Shown one piece after another: positions 23,619 to 31,921 of a stretch of 37,479 bases of DNA (the stretch's first letter is position 1; each line of letters opens with the position of its first letter). The DNA is from Actinomycetota bacterium. GTDB lineage: Bacteria; Actinomycetota; UBA4738; HRBIN12. The notes beneath the pieces are model-generated. The model did not search any database, was not told the origin of the DNA, and saw only the letters and a program-made list of their open reading frames with translations. A program made the position numbers and the translations under genes. The stretch is taken from contig VAXZ01000008.1 of NCBI GenBank assembly GCA_005885035.1, positions 1-37,479 of the forward strand, read 5' to 3'.

Positions 23619-25019
23619 ATGACCGCGGCCGATCGCTTCGACCTCGTGGTGATCGGGGGCGGCGCTGCCGGCGAGAAGGGAGCCGCTCGGGCCGCATACT
23701 TCGGCAAGCGCGTGGCGGTGGTCGAGCGCCGGAAGCAACCGGGGGGTGCCACCGTCCACACGGGAACGCTCCCGTCGAAGACCCTCCGTGAAGCCGCTCT
23801 GTTCTTGTCGGGCTACCGGCAGCGAGACCTGTACGGCGTCTCCGTCGAGGTCGCCCCGCATCTGGAGATCGCCAAGCTGATCGAGCGGAAGAACGCCGTC
23901 CGCGAGCTGGAGACCGGCCGGATCCTTCAGAACCTCGCCCGCCACGGGGTCGAGCTGGTGCTCGGGTCGGCGCGCCTGATCGACGCCAGCACCATAGAGG
24001 TGACCGATGACGCCGGCGAGCGACGCCGGATGACGACGGACGTGATCTTGATCGTGACGGGGTCGAGGCCGTTCCGGCCACTCGGCATCCCGTTCGAGGA
24101 CCCCGACGTACACGACTCCGACAGCATCCTGGAGATCGACCACGTCCCCGCATCACTGGCGGTCCTCGGGGGCGGCGTGATCGGCTGCGAGTACGCATCG
24201 ATGTTCGCCGTGCTGGGCACCGACGTTCACCTCGTCGAGCGACGGACACCGCTCCTGCCGTTCCTGGACACCGAGATCGTGGAGCGCATGTCCGCCGGGA
24301 TGCGCGACCTCGGCGTGACGTTCCATCTTGGCGAACGCGCCGGCACCGTCGCGCGGCGCGACGGGGGCCTCGTCTGCTCCCTTCCATCCGCCGACACGGT
24401 CTCGACGGAGAAGGTGCTCGTGACCGCCGGCCGCGTGGGCAACACGGCGGACCTCGGCTTGGATGAGCTCGGGGTGGGAACCGACGAACGGGGCCGGGTC
24501 CTGGTGGACGAGGCGTTCCGAACCTCCGTGCCGGGCATCTACGCGGCTGGCGACGTGATCGGTGCGCCCGCCCTGGCGACGTCGTCGATGGAACAGGCGC
24601 GTGTGGCCGTCTCGCAGGCTTTCGGGTTGGTCCGCGACACGTACGACGCCGGCCAGCTGCCGTACGGCGTGTACACGATCCCGGAGGTGAGCAGCGTCGG
24701 GGTCTCCGAGCAGGAAGCCCGCGCGCGAGGTATCGACGTTGTCGTCGGCCGTGCATCGTTCCGGGACAACGCCCGGGGAGCCATCATCGGCGACCGCGAC
24801 GGCATGACGAAGTTGGTCTTCGACCGTGCGACGAGACGGCTGATCGGGTGCCATTGCGTGGGGGAACGCGCGTGTGAGCTCGTGCACGTTGGTCATGCCG
24901 TGATGAAGCTCGAAGGCACGGTCGACACCTTCATCGACATGGTTTTCAACTACCCGTCCCTCAGCGAGACCTACAAGTACGCCGCGTACGACGCGCTGGA
25001 CTCGCTCGGCGAGGGGTGA
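23619..25019 (+). CDS. sthA: Si-specific NAD(P)+ transhydrogenase
   Basis: 466 aa from ATG 23619 (an in-frame GTG at 23607 is less likely). FDLVVIGGGAAGEKGA binds FAD. The region where lipoamide dehydrogenases carry CxxxxC reads TVHTGTLPSKT, with no cysteines; together with NYPSLSETYK (Tyr replacing the catalytic His), this is diagnostic of soluble transhydrogenase. VLGGGVIGCEYASMF is the NAD(P) site, and GIYAAGDVIGAPALATSSMEQ the second FAD contact. It reversibly moves hydride between NADPH and NAD+ in the cytosol. It closes a plus-strand run behind the EamA transporter. Confidence 0.93.
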   Translation: MTAADRFDLVVIGGGAAGEKGAARAAYFGKRVAVVERRKQPGGATVHTGTLPSKTLREAALFLSGYRQRDLYGVSVEVAPHLEIAKLIERKNAVRELETGRILQNLARHGVELVLGSARLIDASTIEVTDDAGERRRMTTDVILIVTGSRPFRPLGIPFEDPDVHDSDSILEIDHVPASLAVLGGGVIGCEYASMFAVLGTDVHLVERRTPLLPFLDTEIVERMSAGMRDLGVTFHLGERAGTVARRDGGLVCSLPSADTVSTEKVLVTAGRVGNTADLGLDELGVGTDERGRVLVDEAFRTSVPGIYAAGDVIGAPALATSSMEQARVAVSQAFGLVRDTYDAGQLPYGVYTIPEVSSVGVSEQEARARGIDVVVGRASFRDNARGAIIGDRDGMTKLVFDRATRRLIGCHCVGERACELVHVGHAVMKLEGTVDTFIDMVFNYPSLSETYKYAAYDALDSLGEG

Positions 25020-25035
25020 GGCCCGGTCTCCGTGG

Positions 25036-25779
25036 TCAGTGCGCCGAGCCGTAGAGACCGAACGTCCCTCCCTGCGGGTCGGTGAACATGGCGATCTCCG
25101 TCTCCTCGTCCACCTTCATCGCCGGCATCACGACCGATCCGCCGAGACCCGCGGCCCGATCCAGGTACTTCGCCAAGTCGTCGACCGCCGCGTAGATGTC
25201 GACGCGCGGCTCGCCGTCGGGTGAGCTTCCGATGCCGCCGCGGGCCCCGACCGATGCTCCGGTGTCGAACCCTCCGTGCACGGGGGCTCCGTCTTCACCC
25301 GACATGTCCCCTTCGATCGTCCACCCGAAGAGCTCACGATAGAAGTCCCACGCCTTCTTCGGCTCCGCGCAGCCGATCTCGACCCAGTCGATGGGAGGGT
25401 TGTCGCCCGCGGAGACCGGCGGCCCGCTACCATCGCCTTTGGTCAGGCCGATGTGGTTGCCCCACGGGTCGGCGAAGACGGCGAACGTGACGATGTCGGG
25501 GATCTCGGTGACCGGCATCACGGTGCGCCCTCCCAGGGATCCGGCCTTGTCGAGCAGGGGCTGGAGGTCCGGCGCCTCCGCATAGAAGATCGAGCGGTTG
25601 GCCGCCTGACCCTGCGGCGTCGTGATCCCGCCGTTCATGCCGCGCCCGGCATGCGTATCGAGCGTGATGTACCCGCCCTCGATCGCGTCCGTGTGCCAAC
25701 CGAACAGCTCCGAGTAGAACGCTGCCGTCTTCTCCGGGTCCGGACCGATGATCTCGAACCACGTGATCGGGTTGCCCAT
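25036..25779 (-). CDS. Two-domain VOC family protein
   Basis: 247 aa, ATG with GGAGGAGG Shine-Dalgarno 7-9 nt upstream. There are two glyoxalase-fold repeats: FEIIGPDPEKTAAFYSELFGW ... FADPWGNHIGL, and VEIGCAEPKKAWDFYRELFGW ... FTDPQGGTFGLYG. Both keep the F(Y)xELFGW and 'DP.G' motifs typical of the YP_/PhnB-like antibiotic-resistance and 27-kDa-antigen CFP30B-type proteins. No metal triad is clear. The gene is convergent with sthA. Confidence 0.9.
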   Translation of the reverse strand: MGNPITWFEIIGPDPEKTAAFYSELFGWHTDAIEGGYITLDTHAGRGMNGGITTPQGQAANRSIFYAEAPDLQPLLDKAGSLGGRTVMPVTEIPDIVTFAVFADPWGNHIGLTKGDGSGPPVSAGDNPPIDWVEIGCAEPKKAWDFYRELFGWTIEGDMSGEDGAPVHGGFDTGASVGARGGIGSSPDGEPRVDIYAAVDDLAKYLDRAAGLGGSVVMPAMKVDEETEIAMFTDPQGGTFGLYGSAH

Positions 25780-25999
25780 CCGTGCCCTCCTCCAGATCGG
25801 GCCGGCCCATCGGAGCGGCCGGGCGCTGCTTTCCTACCCTACGCCAGCCCTCCGACAAGCGGGCCCCCGGTGCTCGCGCGCGTCACGATCCGGGCGTGCG
25901 GAGGATCATCCCCGATCGGTGACGCACGGCACGGACGCGCTCGAGCCCTCGGCATACCGTTCGGTCATCGAACGGCGAACGATCGGAAGGAGGATCGAG

Positions 26000-26230
26000 A
26001 TGAGCACCCAGGCGATCCCGGTTCAGATGGGACGGAGCTTCGGGTCATGGCGCTACGCGATGATCGCGGCGATGGTGGCCATCGTCCTGGCGGTCGCGCT
26101 CATCGTCGCCAACGCGGGCGGCTCGAGCCCCACCGGCGGATCCGGTTCCACCACGAACACCGGCCCGGCGAAGACGACCACGATCCAGGTGGGCGGCGGA
26201 CCGGCCCGATTCCACCCGCTGCCGAACTGA
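26000..26230 (+). CDS. Small N-in membrane-anchored protein with Ser/Gly/Thr-rich tail
   Basis: 76 aa, ATG with an excellent Shine-Dalgarno (GGAAGGAGG, 7 nt). About 18 residues precede one transmembrane helix (YAMIAAMVAIVLAVALIVAN). The following 35 residues are Ser, Gly and Thr rich (SSPTGGSGSTTNTGPAKTTT) and extracytoplasmic by the positive-inside rule. A TACCGT hexamer about 35 nt upstream could be the -10, and a perfect 14-bp hairpin follows the stop. Monocistronic; function unknown. Confidence 0.75.
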   Translation: MSTQAIPVQMGRSFGSWRYAMIAAMVAIVLAVALIVANAGGSSPTGGSGSTTNTGPAKTTTIQVGGGPARFHPLPN

Positions 26231-26253
26231 ACCTCTTCCAGGCGTCGGGTCCA

Positions 26254-26284
26254 GATCGCCCGCCCTCTCCGAGGGCGGGCGATC
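26254..26284 (+). terminator. Perfect 14-bp hairpin terminator
   Basis: GATCGCCCGCCCTC and GAGGGCGGGCGATC pair fully around a TCC loop, 23 bp after the small anchored-protein gene; TTCC follows. Confidence 0.75.
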
Positions 26285-26418
26285 TTCCATGTGAGGCCGG
26301 CGCGTGCGAAGCCTTCATCCTCCGTTCGGCACCTCCTCGCCTGCGATCGACCCCGATGGGGTAAACCGGAGAGGTCGCGGCCGGCCCACGAAGGGTCGCA
26401 TGCCTGGAAGGAGGAGCC

Positions 26419-27642
26419 ATGACGACGCTGAGCCGTCGGACGTTCTTGAAGGGGGCAGGGGTCCTCGGCGCGGCGAGCCTTGCGGGCCCAGCCATCTCGA
26501 AGGACTGGGCGTTCGCGAAGGCACCGCTCGGGACGCCAGCCACGCCTATCGAGCACATCCTGATCGACTGCCAGGAGAACCGTTCCTTCGACCACTACTT
26601 CGGCTACGCGCCGTTCGCAGGAACGTTCGGTCCACCGCCCGGGTACTCACAGCCCGACGGTAATGGCGGCAGCCTGGAGCCGTACCGTTTCACCGCACTG
26701 TCCACACCCGACATCGGACATTCGTGGAACGCGGTGCACGGCGAATGGGACGCGGGAGCGATGGACGGCTTCCTCACCACCGACGGCATCAACGCGATGG
26801 GCTACTACACCGCACAGGAGCTGCCCTTCTACTACAGCCTCTTCGAGGACTTCACGCTCTGTGGGAACTACTTCTGCTCGCTACTCGGGCCGACGTGGCC
26901 GAACCGCTTCTACACGGCCGCCGGCACCTCGGGCGGGATCACGACGAACGGCATCTGGGGCTTCGGCGTCTTCGACTACCCGATCATCCTCGACCTGCTG
27001 GAGGACGCGGGCATCACGTGGAAGATCTACAACCTCGGTTGGGACAGCGTCCCGTACGGCAACACGGACAACGTCTTCGTTTTCTGGAAGCGCTGGGCGA
27101 AGGATCGGCGGACGCGTGGCAGCAAGGGCAGCTACCTCAACGATCTGCGGCGCGACCGGCTCCCTCAGGTCTCGTTCCTGGTGCCGAGCTACGCTCGCGG
27201 ATGGGACGAGCACCCGCCGGCGGACGTCTCGGTCGGGATGGGGATCCAGGAGGAGCTCGTGACCGCGCTCCGAGCCTCCTCCGCGTGGGACACGTCCGCG
27301 TACGTCATCACCTACGACGAGCACGGCGGGTACTTCGATCACGTGGCGCCGCTGCAGGTCGACGCGTTCGGGCTCGGGATCCGTGTCCCGACCTGGGTGA
27401 TCTCGCCGTACGCAAAGGCGGGACACATCGAGGCGACCGTCTACGACCACGTCTCGACGCTGAAGTTCATCGAGACCGTCTTCGAGCTGCCGACGCTTGC
27501 GTCGAAGAACCACCTGTTCGACGTGTCGACGCCAGGCGGCGGGAACTACGAGGCCTCGAACGGGGCGGCCACCGGTCCGCCAGCCCCGCCCCGGGACGCG
27601 CTGGAGGACATCGGCGATCTGACGGAGTGCTTTACGTTCTGA
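26419..27642 (+). CDS. Tat-exported phospholipase C/acid phosphatase-type phosphoesterase (PF04185)
   Basis: 407 aa, Shine-Dalgarno GGAAGGAGG. The twin-arginine signal is SRRTFLKGAGVLGAASLAG (Arg6-Arg7). The catalytic opening HILIDCQENRSFDHYFG gives the Glu-Asn metal/nucleophile motif of the phosphoesterase family. GHSWNAVHGEWD and YDEHGGYFDHVAP carry further Asp/His ligands, as does the late VYDHVSTLKFIETVF. It exports folded and hydrolyses phospholipids or phosphate monoesters outside the cell. It is about 200 aa shorter than two-domain PlcC enzymes, in the size range of single-domain acid phosphatases. Confidence 0.92.
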   Translation: MTTLSRRTFLKGAGVLGAASLAGPAISKDWAFAKAPLGTPATPIEHILIDCQENRSFDHYFGYAPFAGTFGPPPGYSQPDGNGGSLEPYRFTALSTPDIGHSWNAVHGEWDAGAMDGFLTTDGINAMGYYTAQELPFYYSLFEDFTLCGNYFCSLLGPTWPNRFYTAAGTSGGITTNGIWGFGVFDYPIILDLLEDAGITWKIYNLGWDSVPYGNTDNVFVFWKRWAKDRRTRGSKGSYLNDLRRDRLPQVSFLVPSYARGWDEHPPADVSVGMGIQEELVTALRASSAWDTSAYVITYDEHGGYFDHVAPLQVDAFGLGIRVPTWVISPYAKAGHIEATVYDHVSTLKFIETVFELPTLASKNHLFDVSTPGGGNYEASNGAATGPPAPPRDALEDIGDLTECFTF

Positions 27643-27698
27643 TCGTCGCCGAGGACGCGGGTTCAAAGGGGACGAACGTCATTCCTCGTTCTCGACGT

Positions 27699-27718
27699 CC
27701 CTCACCATCTGGTGAGGG
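27699..27718. terminator. Bidirectional hairpin between phosphoesterase and DoxX
   Basis: CCCTCACCA pairs with TGGTGAGGG around a 2-nt loop (8 bp with a 4-nt loop in practice). It spans the DoxX stop codon and lies 57 bp past the phosphoesterase stop, so it could end both convergent transcripts. Confidence 0.45.
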
Positions 27719-28130
27719 GGCCCGTCATCGCGAATCGCAGACCGTGCCCGACCCATCCGAACAGACCGAACATCACGAGCGAGGCGCCCATGATCTCGAC
27801 GTTCCGATAGAACGCCAACGCTTGCGTCCGACGCTGAGCGGGGTCCTCGATCGTCCAGAAGCGATGGAAGTACACCGCCGCGGGGACGACGAACACCCCC
27901 AGCATGAGTGCGCCGACGTCAGGCCAGATCCCGAGGACGATCGATACCGAACCGGCGAAGAGCCACGCACCCGACGGCCAGCCAGCGAGGTAAGGGATCC
28001 GGAAGCGCGCCCGCTCCGCGGTCGCGATCATCGCGTCTCGCTTCGTCAGATGACCCCAGCCCGCTCGCAGGAAGAAGATCGAGTACAGCACCCGTCCCGC
28101 GAGGATGATCGCTCCGACGCCCGCGCTCAC
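27702..28130 (-). CDS. DoxX family membrane protein
   Basis: 142 aa, four transmembrane helices. VLYSIFFLRAGWGHLTKRDAMI is the DoxX first-helix motif (F..aG..hl), then LAGWPSGAWLFAGSVSIVLGIW, ALMLGVFVVPAAVYFHRFW and a last helix with VEIMGASLVMFGLFG. DoxX proteins are inner-membrane subunits linked to oxidative stress or quinone chemistry; function is unclear. It is the third gene of the minus-strand run DUF1801, DHFR-like, DoxX. Confidence 0.87.
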   Translation of the reverse strand: MSAGVGAIILAGRVLYSIFFLRAGWGHLTKRDAMIATAERARFRIPYLAGWPSGAWLFAGSVSIVLGIWPDVGALMLGVFVVPAAVYFHRFWTIEDPAQRRTQALAFYRNVEIMGASLVMFGLFGWVGHGLRFAMTGPLTRW

Positions 28131-28178
28131 GGCCGAATCCTGCCCCTGAGGGGACCGCGCGGCAAACTGCCCCTGCGT

Positions 28179-28742
28179 CTACTCATGCCCGACGCGGTAC
28201 GTCAGGAAGACGAAACGATCGTCGTGTTCGACATCCTGCAACGTCAGCCGGTCGGCGCCGAGGCGCCGCGGGAGAAGCGGCGCCCCGCCCCCGAGCATCA
28301 CCGGCGCGACACCGAGCAGGATCTCGTCCAGGAGACCTCGTTCGGCGAACTGGCCCACCAGGTCGCCGCCGCCGACGAGCCAGATGTTCCGGTCGCCGGC
28401 GGCGGCGGCCATCCGCTCGTGAACCGGCCCGACATCGCCCTGGACGAACGACAGCGCGGCCGCGGGGACCGGAGGCAGGTCTCGATGCGTGAACACCCAG
28501 CACGGGATGTCGCCGTAGAACCCGCGCCACTTCCCCGGATCATCGAGCAAGCGCTCGTGTGCGAGGACCCATTCGTAGGTCGTCGCACCCATCGCCATCG
28601 CGCCGACCTCGGCGAAGAATCGGCCGAACCGGTCGTCCGCGATACCGTTCGAAGCGGCCTCGAACAGCCACTCGAGCGAGTTGTCCGCATCCGCGATGAA
28701 TCCATCGATGCTCGTCGCCGTGTAGTACTGCGTCTTCGTCAT
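28179..28742 (-). CDS. Dihydrofolate-reductase-family (RibD C-terminal) protein
   Basis: 187 aa. QYYTATSIDGFIADADNSLEWL is the classic start, then AMAMGATTYEWVL, VFTHRDLPPV, NIWLVGGGDLVGQFAERGLLDEILLGVAPVMLGGG, and FVFLTYRV at the end. These are NADPH-dependent reductases related to RibD and DHFR, with unassigned substrates. The ATG overlaps the DUF1801 stop (ATGA), giving translational coupling. Confidence 0.92.
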   Translation of the reverse strand: MTKTQYYTATSIDGFIADADNSLEWLFEAASNGIADDRFGRFFAEVGAMAMGATTYEWVLAHERLLDDPGKWRGFYGDIPCWVFTHRDLPPVPAAALSFVQGDVGPVHERMAAAAGDRNIWLVGGGDLVGQFAERGLLDEILLGVAPVMLGGGAPLLPRRLGADRLTLQDVEHDDRFVFLTYRVGHE

Positions 28743-29107
28743 CCCGAGGGTCGCCGCGCCGTGTTCTCCTGGAGCCGTACCCGGACGATCTTCCGCACGA
28801 GCGCGGCCGGGATCGGCTCGTGGGCTTGGAATCGGAGCGTCCCCTTCCCGGAGAAGTACGGTTCGAGCTCTTCGCCGAGCGCCTCCATGACCGCGGCGCT
28901 GGCCGGATAGAAGCTGCAGTGGTCCTTGAAGGCCGCGTAGGACACGAGGAACCGACCGTCCTGTTCGAACGCCGGCATCGCGTAGCTGATCTTCTCGGTC
29001 GCCTTGGGGGCGGCGGCGCTGATCGTCTTCCGGAGCTTCGCGAGGGCGGCGCGCTGTTCTTCCGGAAGCGCGGCGAGGTATTCCTCGATGCTGTTCGGTG
29101 TGGCCAT
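28739..29107 (-). CDS. DUF1801 / YdhG-like iron-chaperone-fold protein
   Basis: 122 aa from ATG 29107, with AAGGGAG 6-7 nt upstream. SIEEYLAALPEEQRAALAKLRKTI, then YAMPAFEQDGRFLVSYAAFKDHCSFYP, then GTLRFQAHEPIPAALVRKIVRVRLQEN are the DUF1801 (frataxin-like fold) motifs. Relatives such as Bacillus Fra/YdhG bind iron, although the family is broad. It is first of three coupled genes. An intrinsic terminator stands 46 bp upstream of its start. Confidence 0.9.
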   Translation of the reverse strand: MATPNSIEEYLAALPEEQRAALAKLRKTISAAAPKATEKISYAMPAFEQDGRFLVSYAAFKDHCSFYPASAAVMEALGEELEPYFSGKGTLRFQAHEPIPAALVRKIVRVRLQENTARRPSG

Positions 29108-29153
29108 CGCCGCTCCCTTCTTGCGCACGGCGTGCGGTTCTAGAAAGAACGAT

Positions 29154-29184
29154 GAAGGGCTGGGCCCGATGGGCCCAGCCCTTC
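29154..29184 (-). terminator. Perfect 14-bp intrinsic terminator upstream of DUF1801
   Basis: On the minus strand GAAGGGCTGGGCCC pairs with GGGCCCAGCCCTTC around a 3-nt loop. ATCGTTCTTTCT follows, a T-rich tract that most hairpins in this window lack. It ends the mini-ORF unit or acts as an attenuator before DUF1801. Confidence 0.75.
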
Positions 29185-29335
29185 GATCGTCGTTCGCCTC
29201 ACGAGCACTTCCACCACTATCGAGGCTTCGTCCGGTAGACCAGCCGGAGCCCGGAGGTCGGTGAACTGGTGTGGATTCTGCCGGGTCACCCGGCAAAACC
29301 GGGCGGGGCGGTGGCCCCGGCCCAAGAGTGACGGC

Positions 29336-29377
29336 TCAGCAGCCAGTCACCTCGAGGGTCTCACGCTGTTCATGCAA
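29336..29377 (-). CDS. 13-codon mini-ORF MHEQRETLEVTGC
   Basis: TTG start with the GGAGG core of GGAAGGAGGTGGTCC 9 nt upstream. That sequence pairs almost completely with the 16S rRNA 3' end, the strongest Shine-Dalgarno in the window. The product ends in Gly-Cys and the stop lies within a hairpin loop. An overlapping alternative ATG at 29373 would give an 8-residue peptide, but its spacing (13 nt) is worse. It may be a leader peptide or a small functional peptide. Confidence 0.45.
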   Translation of the reverse strand: MHEQRETLEVTGC

Positions 29378-29469
29378 GCAGGACCACCTCCTTCCTCTCG
29401 TGGGCACATGGTGCCGCGGACCCGCCCATATGGCAACAACCGAGGCGGCCGGCACGATGGGGCCGCCGG

Positions 29470-29475
29470 TAGGAT
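29470..29475 (+). promoter_or_regulatory. -10 hexamer TAGGAT, leaderless promoter of PLP decarboxylase
   Basis: TAGGAT ends 6 nt before the ATG at 29482. No Shine-Dalgarno precedes the ATG. Confidence 0.6.
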
Positions 29476-29481
29476 GCGCCG

Positions 29482-30912
29482 ATGGCCGCTCCCGACCCCG
29501 CCGAGCTCCCGAAGGTCATCGACCTCGCGTCGCGCGAGGCGGCGAGCTACCTGGAATCGATCGCCGATCGGAACGTCCGTGGCCCCCGCGCCGAGGAGCT
29601 GGCCGCATCGTTCCGCGGCGACCTTCCCGAGGACGGCGTGGGGGCCGAGCGGGCGCTCGAGGAGCTCGTCGCCGGCTTCGACGGCGCCGTGCATTCGGCC
29701 GGGCCGAGGTTCTTCCACTTCGTGAACGGGGGCACCACCCCGGCCGCGTTGGGCGCCGACTGGCTCGCGAGCGCGCTCGATCAGAACACCGGCGCGTGGG
29801 TCTCGTCGCCCTTGGGCGGCGAGCTCGAGCGGATCGCGCTGGGATGGCTCCGCGACCTGTTCGGGTTGCCAACCGGATGGGGCGGCGTGCTCACCACCGG
29901 CGCGACGATGGCGAACTTCGTCGCGCTCGCGTGCGCGCGCCGCTGGTGTGGGCTGCGACAGGGTGTCGACGTCGACGACGTGGGCCTCGCCGGGCTGCCG
30001 CCGATCCACGCGTTCGGCAGCGGCTACGTCCACCCGAGCGACGTGAAGGCGCTGGGGATGCTCGGCATCGGCCGGGCGCAGGTGCACAAGCTCGCTCGCG
30101 ACAGCATCGGCCGCCTCGATGTCGAGGCGCTCGAGGCGGCGCTGGCGGCCTTGAACGGCGCCCCATCGATCGTGATCGGAAGCGCCGGCGAGGTGAACGC
30201 CGGCGACTTCGATCCGATCGCCACGATGGCGGACCTGGCGCAGCGGTACGGCGCGTGGTTCCACGTCGACGGGGCCTTCGGGCTGTTCGCGGCGTTGTCG
30301 GATCGAACGAAGCATCTCGTCGAGGGCATCGAGCGCGCCGACTCCGTGATCGCCGACGGCCACAAGTGGCTGAACGTCCCGTACGACTGCGGGTTCGCGT
30401 TCGTGCGGGATCCGTTGCTCCAGCCGAGCGTCTTCGGTGCGGGGGCCGCGTACCTGCCGGCGCTCGACGATCCGAAGCCGAACTGGGGTTACCTCGGCCC
30501 CGAGATGTCCCGGCGCTGTCGGGCATTCGCGGTGTGGGCGACGCTCCGCGCGTACGGTCGCAGCGGCCACCGGGCGATCGTGGAGCAGAGCCTCGACCTC
30601 GTGCAGCGGCTCGCCGCCACGGTCGACGGGGCCGACGACCTCGAGCGCCTGGCCGACGTCCCGCTCAACATCGTGTGCTTCCGCGCCCATCCGTCGGGCG
30701 TCCCCGAGGATCGGCTCGACGAGCTCAACCGCCGGATCGCCGACGCGGTGATCGAGGACGGACGCGTGTTCTTCGGCTCGACCTCGTACGACGGGAAGGT
30801 GGCCTTCCGTCCCGCGCCGGTGAACTGGCGCAACCGTCCGGAGGACATGGATCTGATCGCTCAGGTCGTGCAGGAACTGGCCGCGGAGCTGGCTCCCGCG
30901 ATCACGGCCTGA
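29482..30912 (+). CDS. Group II PLP-dependent decarboxylase-family enzyme
   Basis: 476 aa. Motifs include PRFFHFVNGGTTPAALGADWL, GVLTTGATMANFVALACAR (PLP phosphate loop), AWFHVDGAFGLFA (Asp to the pyridine N) and ADGHKWLNVPYDCG with the Schiff-base Lys295. FRAHPSG and FFGSTSYDGKVAFRPAPVNWRN lie in the C-terminal domain. This is the pyridoxal-dependent decarboxylase family (aromatic amino acid, glutamate or diaminobutyrate type). The usual HVDAA reads HVDGA. The substrate cannot be assigned; aromatic or bulky amino acids are plausible. It overlaps the convergent epimerase gene by 11 bp. Confidence 0.9.
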   Translation: MAAPDPAELPKVIDLASREAASYLESIADRNVRGPRAEELAASFRGDLPEDGVGAERALEELVAGFDGAVHSAGPRFFHFVNGGTTPAALGADWLASALDQNTGAWVSSPLGGELERIALGWLRDLFGLPTGWGGVLTTGATMANFVALACARRWCGLRQGVDVDDVGLAGLPPIHAFGSGYVHPSDVKALGMLGIGRAQVHKLARDSIGRLDVEALEAALAALNGAPSIVIGSAGEVNAGDFDPIATMADLAQRYGAWFHVDGAFGLFAALSDRTKHLVEGIERADSVIADGHKWLNVPYDCGFAFVRDPLLQPSVFGAGAAYLPALDDPKPNWGYLGPEMSRRCRAFAVWATLRAYGRSGHRAIVEQSLDLVQRLAATVDGADDLERLADVPLNIVCFRAHPSGVPEDRLDELNRRIADAVIEDGRVFFGSTSYDGKVAFRPAPVNWRNRPEDMDLIAQVVQELAAELAPAITA

Positions 30913-31915
30913 GCCGCCCCGCCGCTCTCGCCGGGATCCTCCCGGCCTCGACCATCCAGCGGATCATGTCCGTGAGCGTCTCCTCGAGCGGGGGCGGTTC
31001 CGCGCCGAGCTCCGCCGCGGTGCGGGAGTCGTCGGTCTTCGGGTCCTGCGTCGCGATGTAGATCCCCTCGAACGCCAACGGCGCCTTCCCGGGCAAGAGC
31101 CGCTGCGCTCCGTCCATCAACCGGCCGAACCCCATCGCGACCGGTCGCGGCGTCGGCATCGTGAGGAGCCTCCGCCCGGTCAGACGCCGGAGCAGCGCGA
31201 AGAGCTCGTTCCATCTGGTGTCGTGTCCGCCGGCCATGAACCGTCGAGGTCCCTTGCCGGGTTCCACCGCCGCGGCCAGGACCGACGCCACGTACCGCAC
31301 ATCGGCGATCGGCAACCCACCGCTCATCGCGAACGGGAGCCGGTTCCTCAGGATCCCGGAGAGGAGCCGGCACGACTCGCCGCAGTACGGGTCATGCGCT
31401 CCCCATACGCTCCCCGGGTACACGCTGACGACCGGAGCGCCCTGCTCCTGGTGCCGCCGAGCCACGACCTCCGAGTCCGCCTTCGACCGCGCGTAGGGCG
31501 GGGTCGGATGCCCAACGGGGCTCGCGGGCCCGAGCACGTCGGCCGAGGGAAGCAGACCGACGTAGCTCGAGACGTAGACGATGGGATCGACCTCGGCTCG
31601 CCGCGCGGCGCCGAGCACGGTCTCGGTCCCGCGCACGTTCGTCGCGGCGATCGTCGGCGCATCACGCGGGTCCAGCGAATACACGGAGGCGGCGTGCACC
31701 GCCGCATCGCAGCCAGTGAGCGCCGCATCGATCGAACCGGCGTCGGTGACGTCTCCGACGGCGACATCGGGAGCCGACACGCCGAGGGGATCCAACGACG
31801 TCGCCACGCGCTCGGGCGAGCGGACGAGCAACCGAACTTCGTGACCGGAGCGCACGAGCGCGGCCACGGCATGCGAGCCGACGTATCCCGTCCCACCCGT
31901 GACCAGCACGCGCAT
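30902..31915 (-). CDS. NAD-dependent epimerase/dehydratase (extended SDR)
   Basis: 337 aa. MRVLVTGGTGYVGSHAVAAL binds the dinucleotide (GxxGxxG). GDVTDAGSIDAAL, AAVHAASVYS and YVSSYVGLLPSAD supply the catalytic Ser region, and TPPYARSKADSE holds the YxxxK Tyr/Lys pair. VVSVYPGSVWGAHDP follows, as in the extended SDRs acting on sugars, flavonoids or sterols. The substrate is unknown. TAGGCT 6 nt before the ATG suggests leaderless expression. It ends within the last bases of the convergent decarboxylase gene. Confidence 0.9.
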   Translation of the reverse strand: MRVLVTGGTGYVGSHAVAALVRSGHEVRLLVRSPERVATSLDPLGVSAPDVAVGDVTDAGSIDAALTGCDAAVHAASVYSLDPRDAPTIAATNVRGTETVLGAARRAEVDPIVYVSSYVGLLPSADVLGPASPVGHPTPPYARSKADSEVVARRHQEQGAPVVSVYPGSVWGAHDPYCGESCRLLSGILRNRLPFAMSGGLPIADVRYVASVLAAAVEPGKGPRRFMAGGHDTRWNELFALLRRLTGRRLLTMPTPRPVAMGFGRLMDGAQRLLPGKAPLAFEGIYIATQDPKTDDSRTAAELGAEPPPLEETLTDMIRWMVEAGRIPARAAGRLRP

Positions 31916-31921
31916 CGGCCG

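Larger units (their letters stand above)
29140..29400 (-). ncRNA. Structured minus-strand unit with mini-ORF and terminator (leader RNA or sRNA candidate)
   Basis: No ordinary gene occupies 29108-29481. Read on the minus strand, the region holds, in order, an extended Shine-Dalgarno (29395-29381), a 13-codon ORF and a hairpin around its stop codon (29350-29328). A GC-rich hairpin (about 29323-29301), a perfect 7-bp hairpin (29295-29279) and a terminator at 29184-29154 with a T-rich tail follow. This looks like one transcription unit ending before DUF1801. It could be an attenuator controlling DUF1801-DHFR-DoxX or an independent small RNA. I have no family match; a similar arrangement may exist in other actinobacteria but I cannot confirm it. 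Confidence 0.45.

Noticed and set aside
26724-28910. 728-codon plus-strand frame through the phosphoesterase and the DoxX/DHFR region
   Set aside because: Crosses genes on both strands in the wrong frame; low-complexity Arg/Gly/Asp-rich translation.
29140-29296. Upstream extension of the DUF1801 gene to 29296
   Set aside because: It would run through the terminator hairpin; homology and Shine-Dalgarno both point to ATG 29107.
29185-29481. tRNA or tmRNA in the structured gap
   Set aside because: No acceptor-stem/T-loop pattern (GGTTCGAATCC-like) and no CCA-proximal pairing; the hairpins do not form a cloverleaf.
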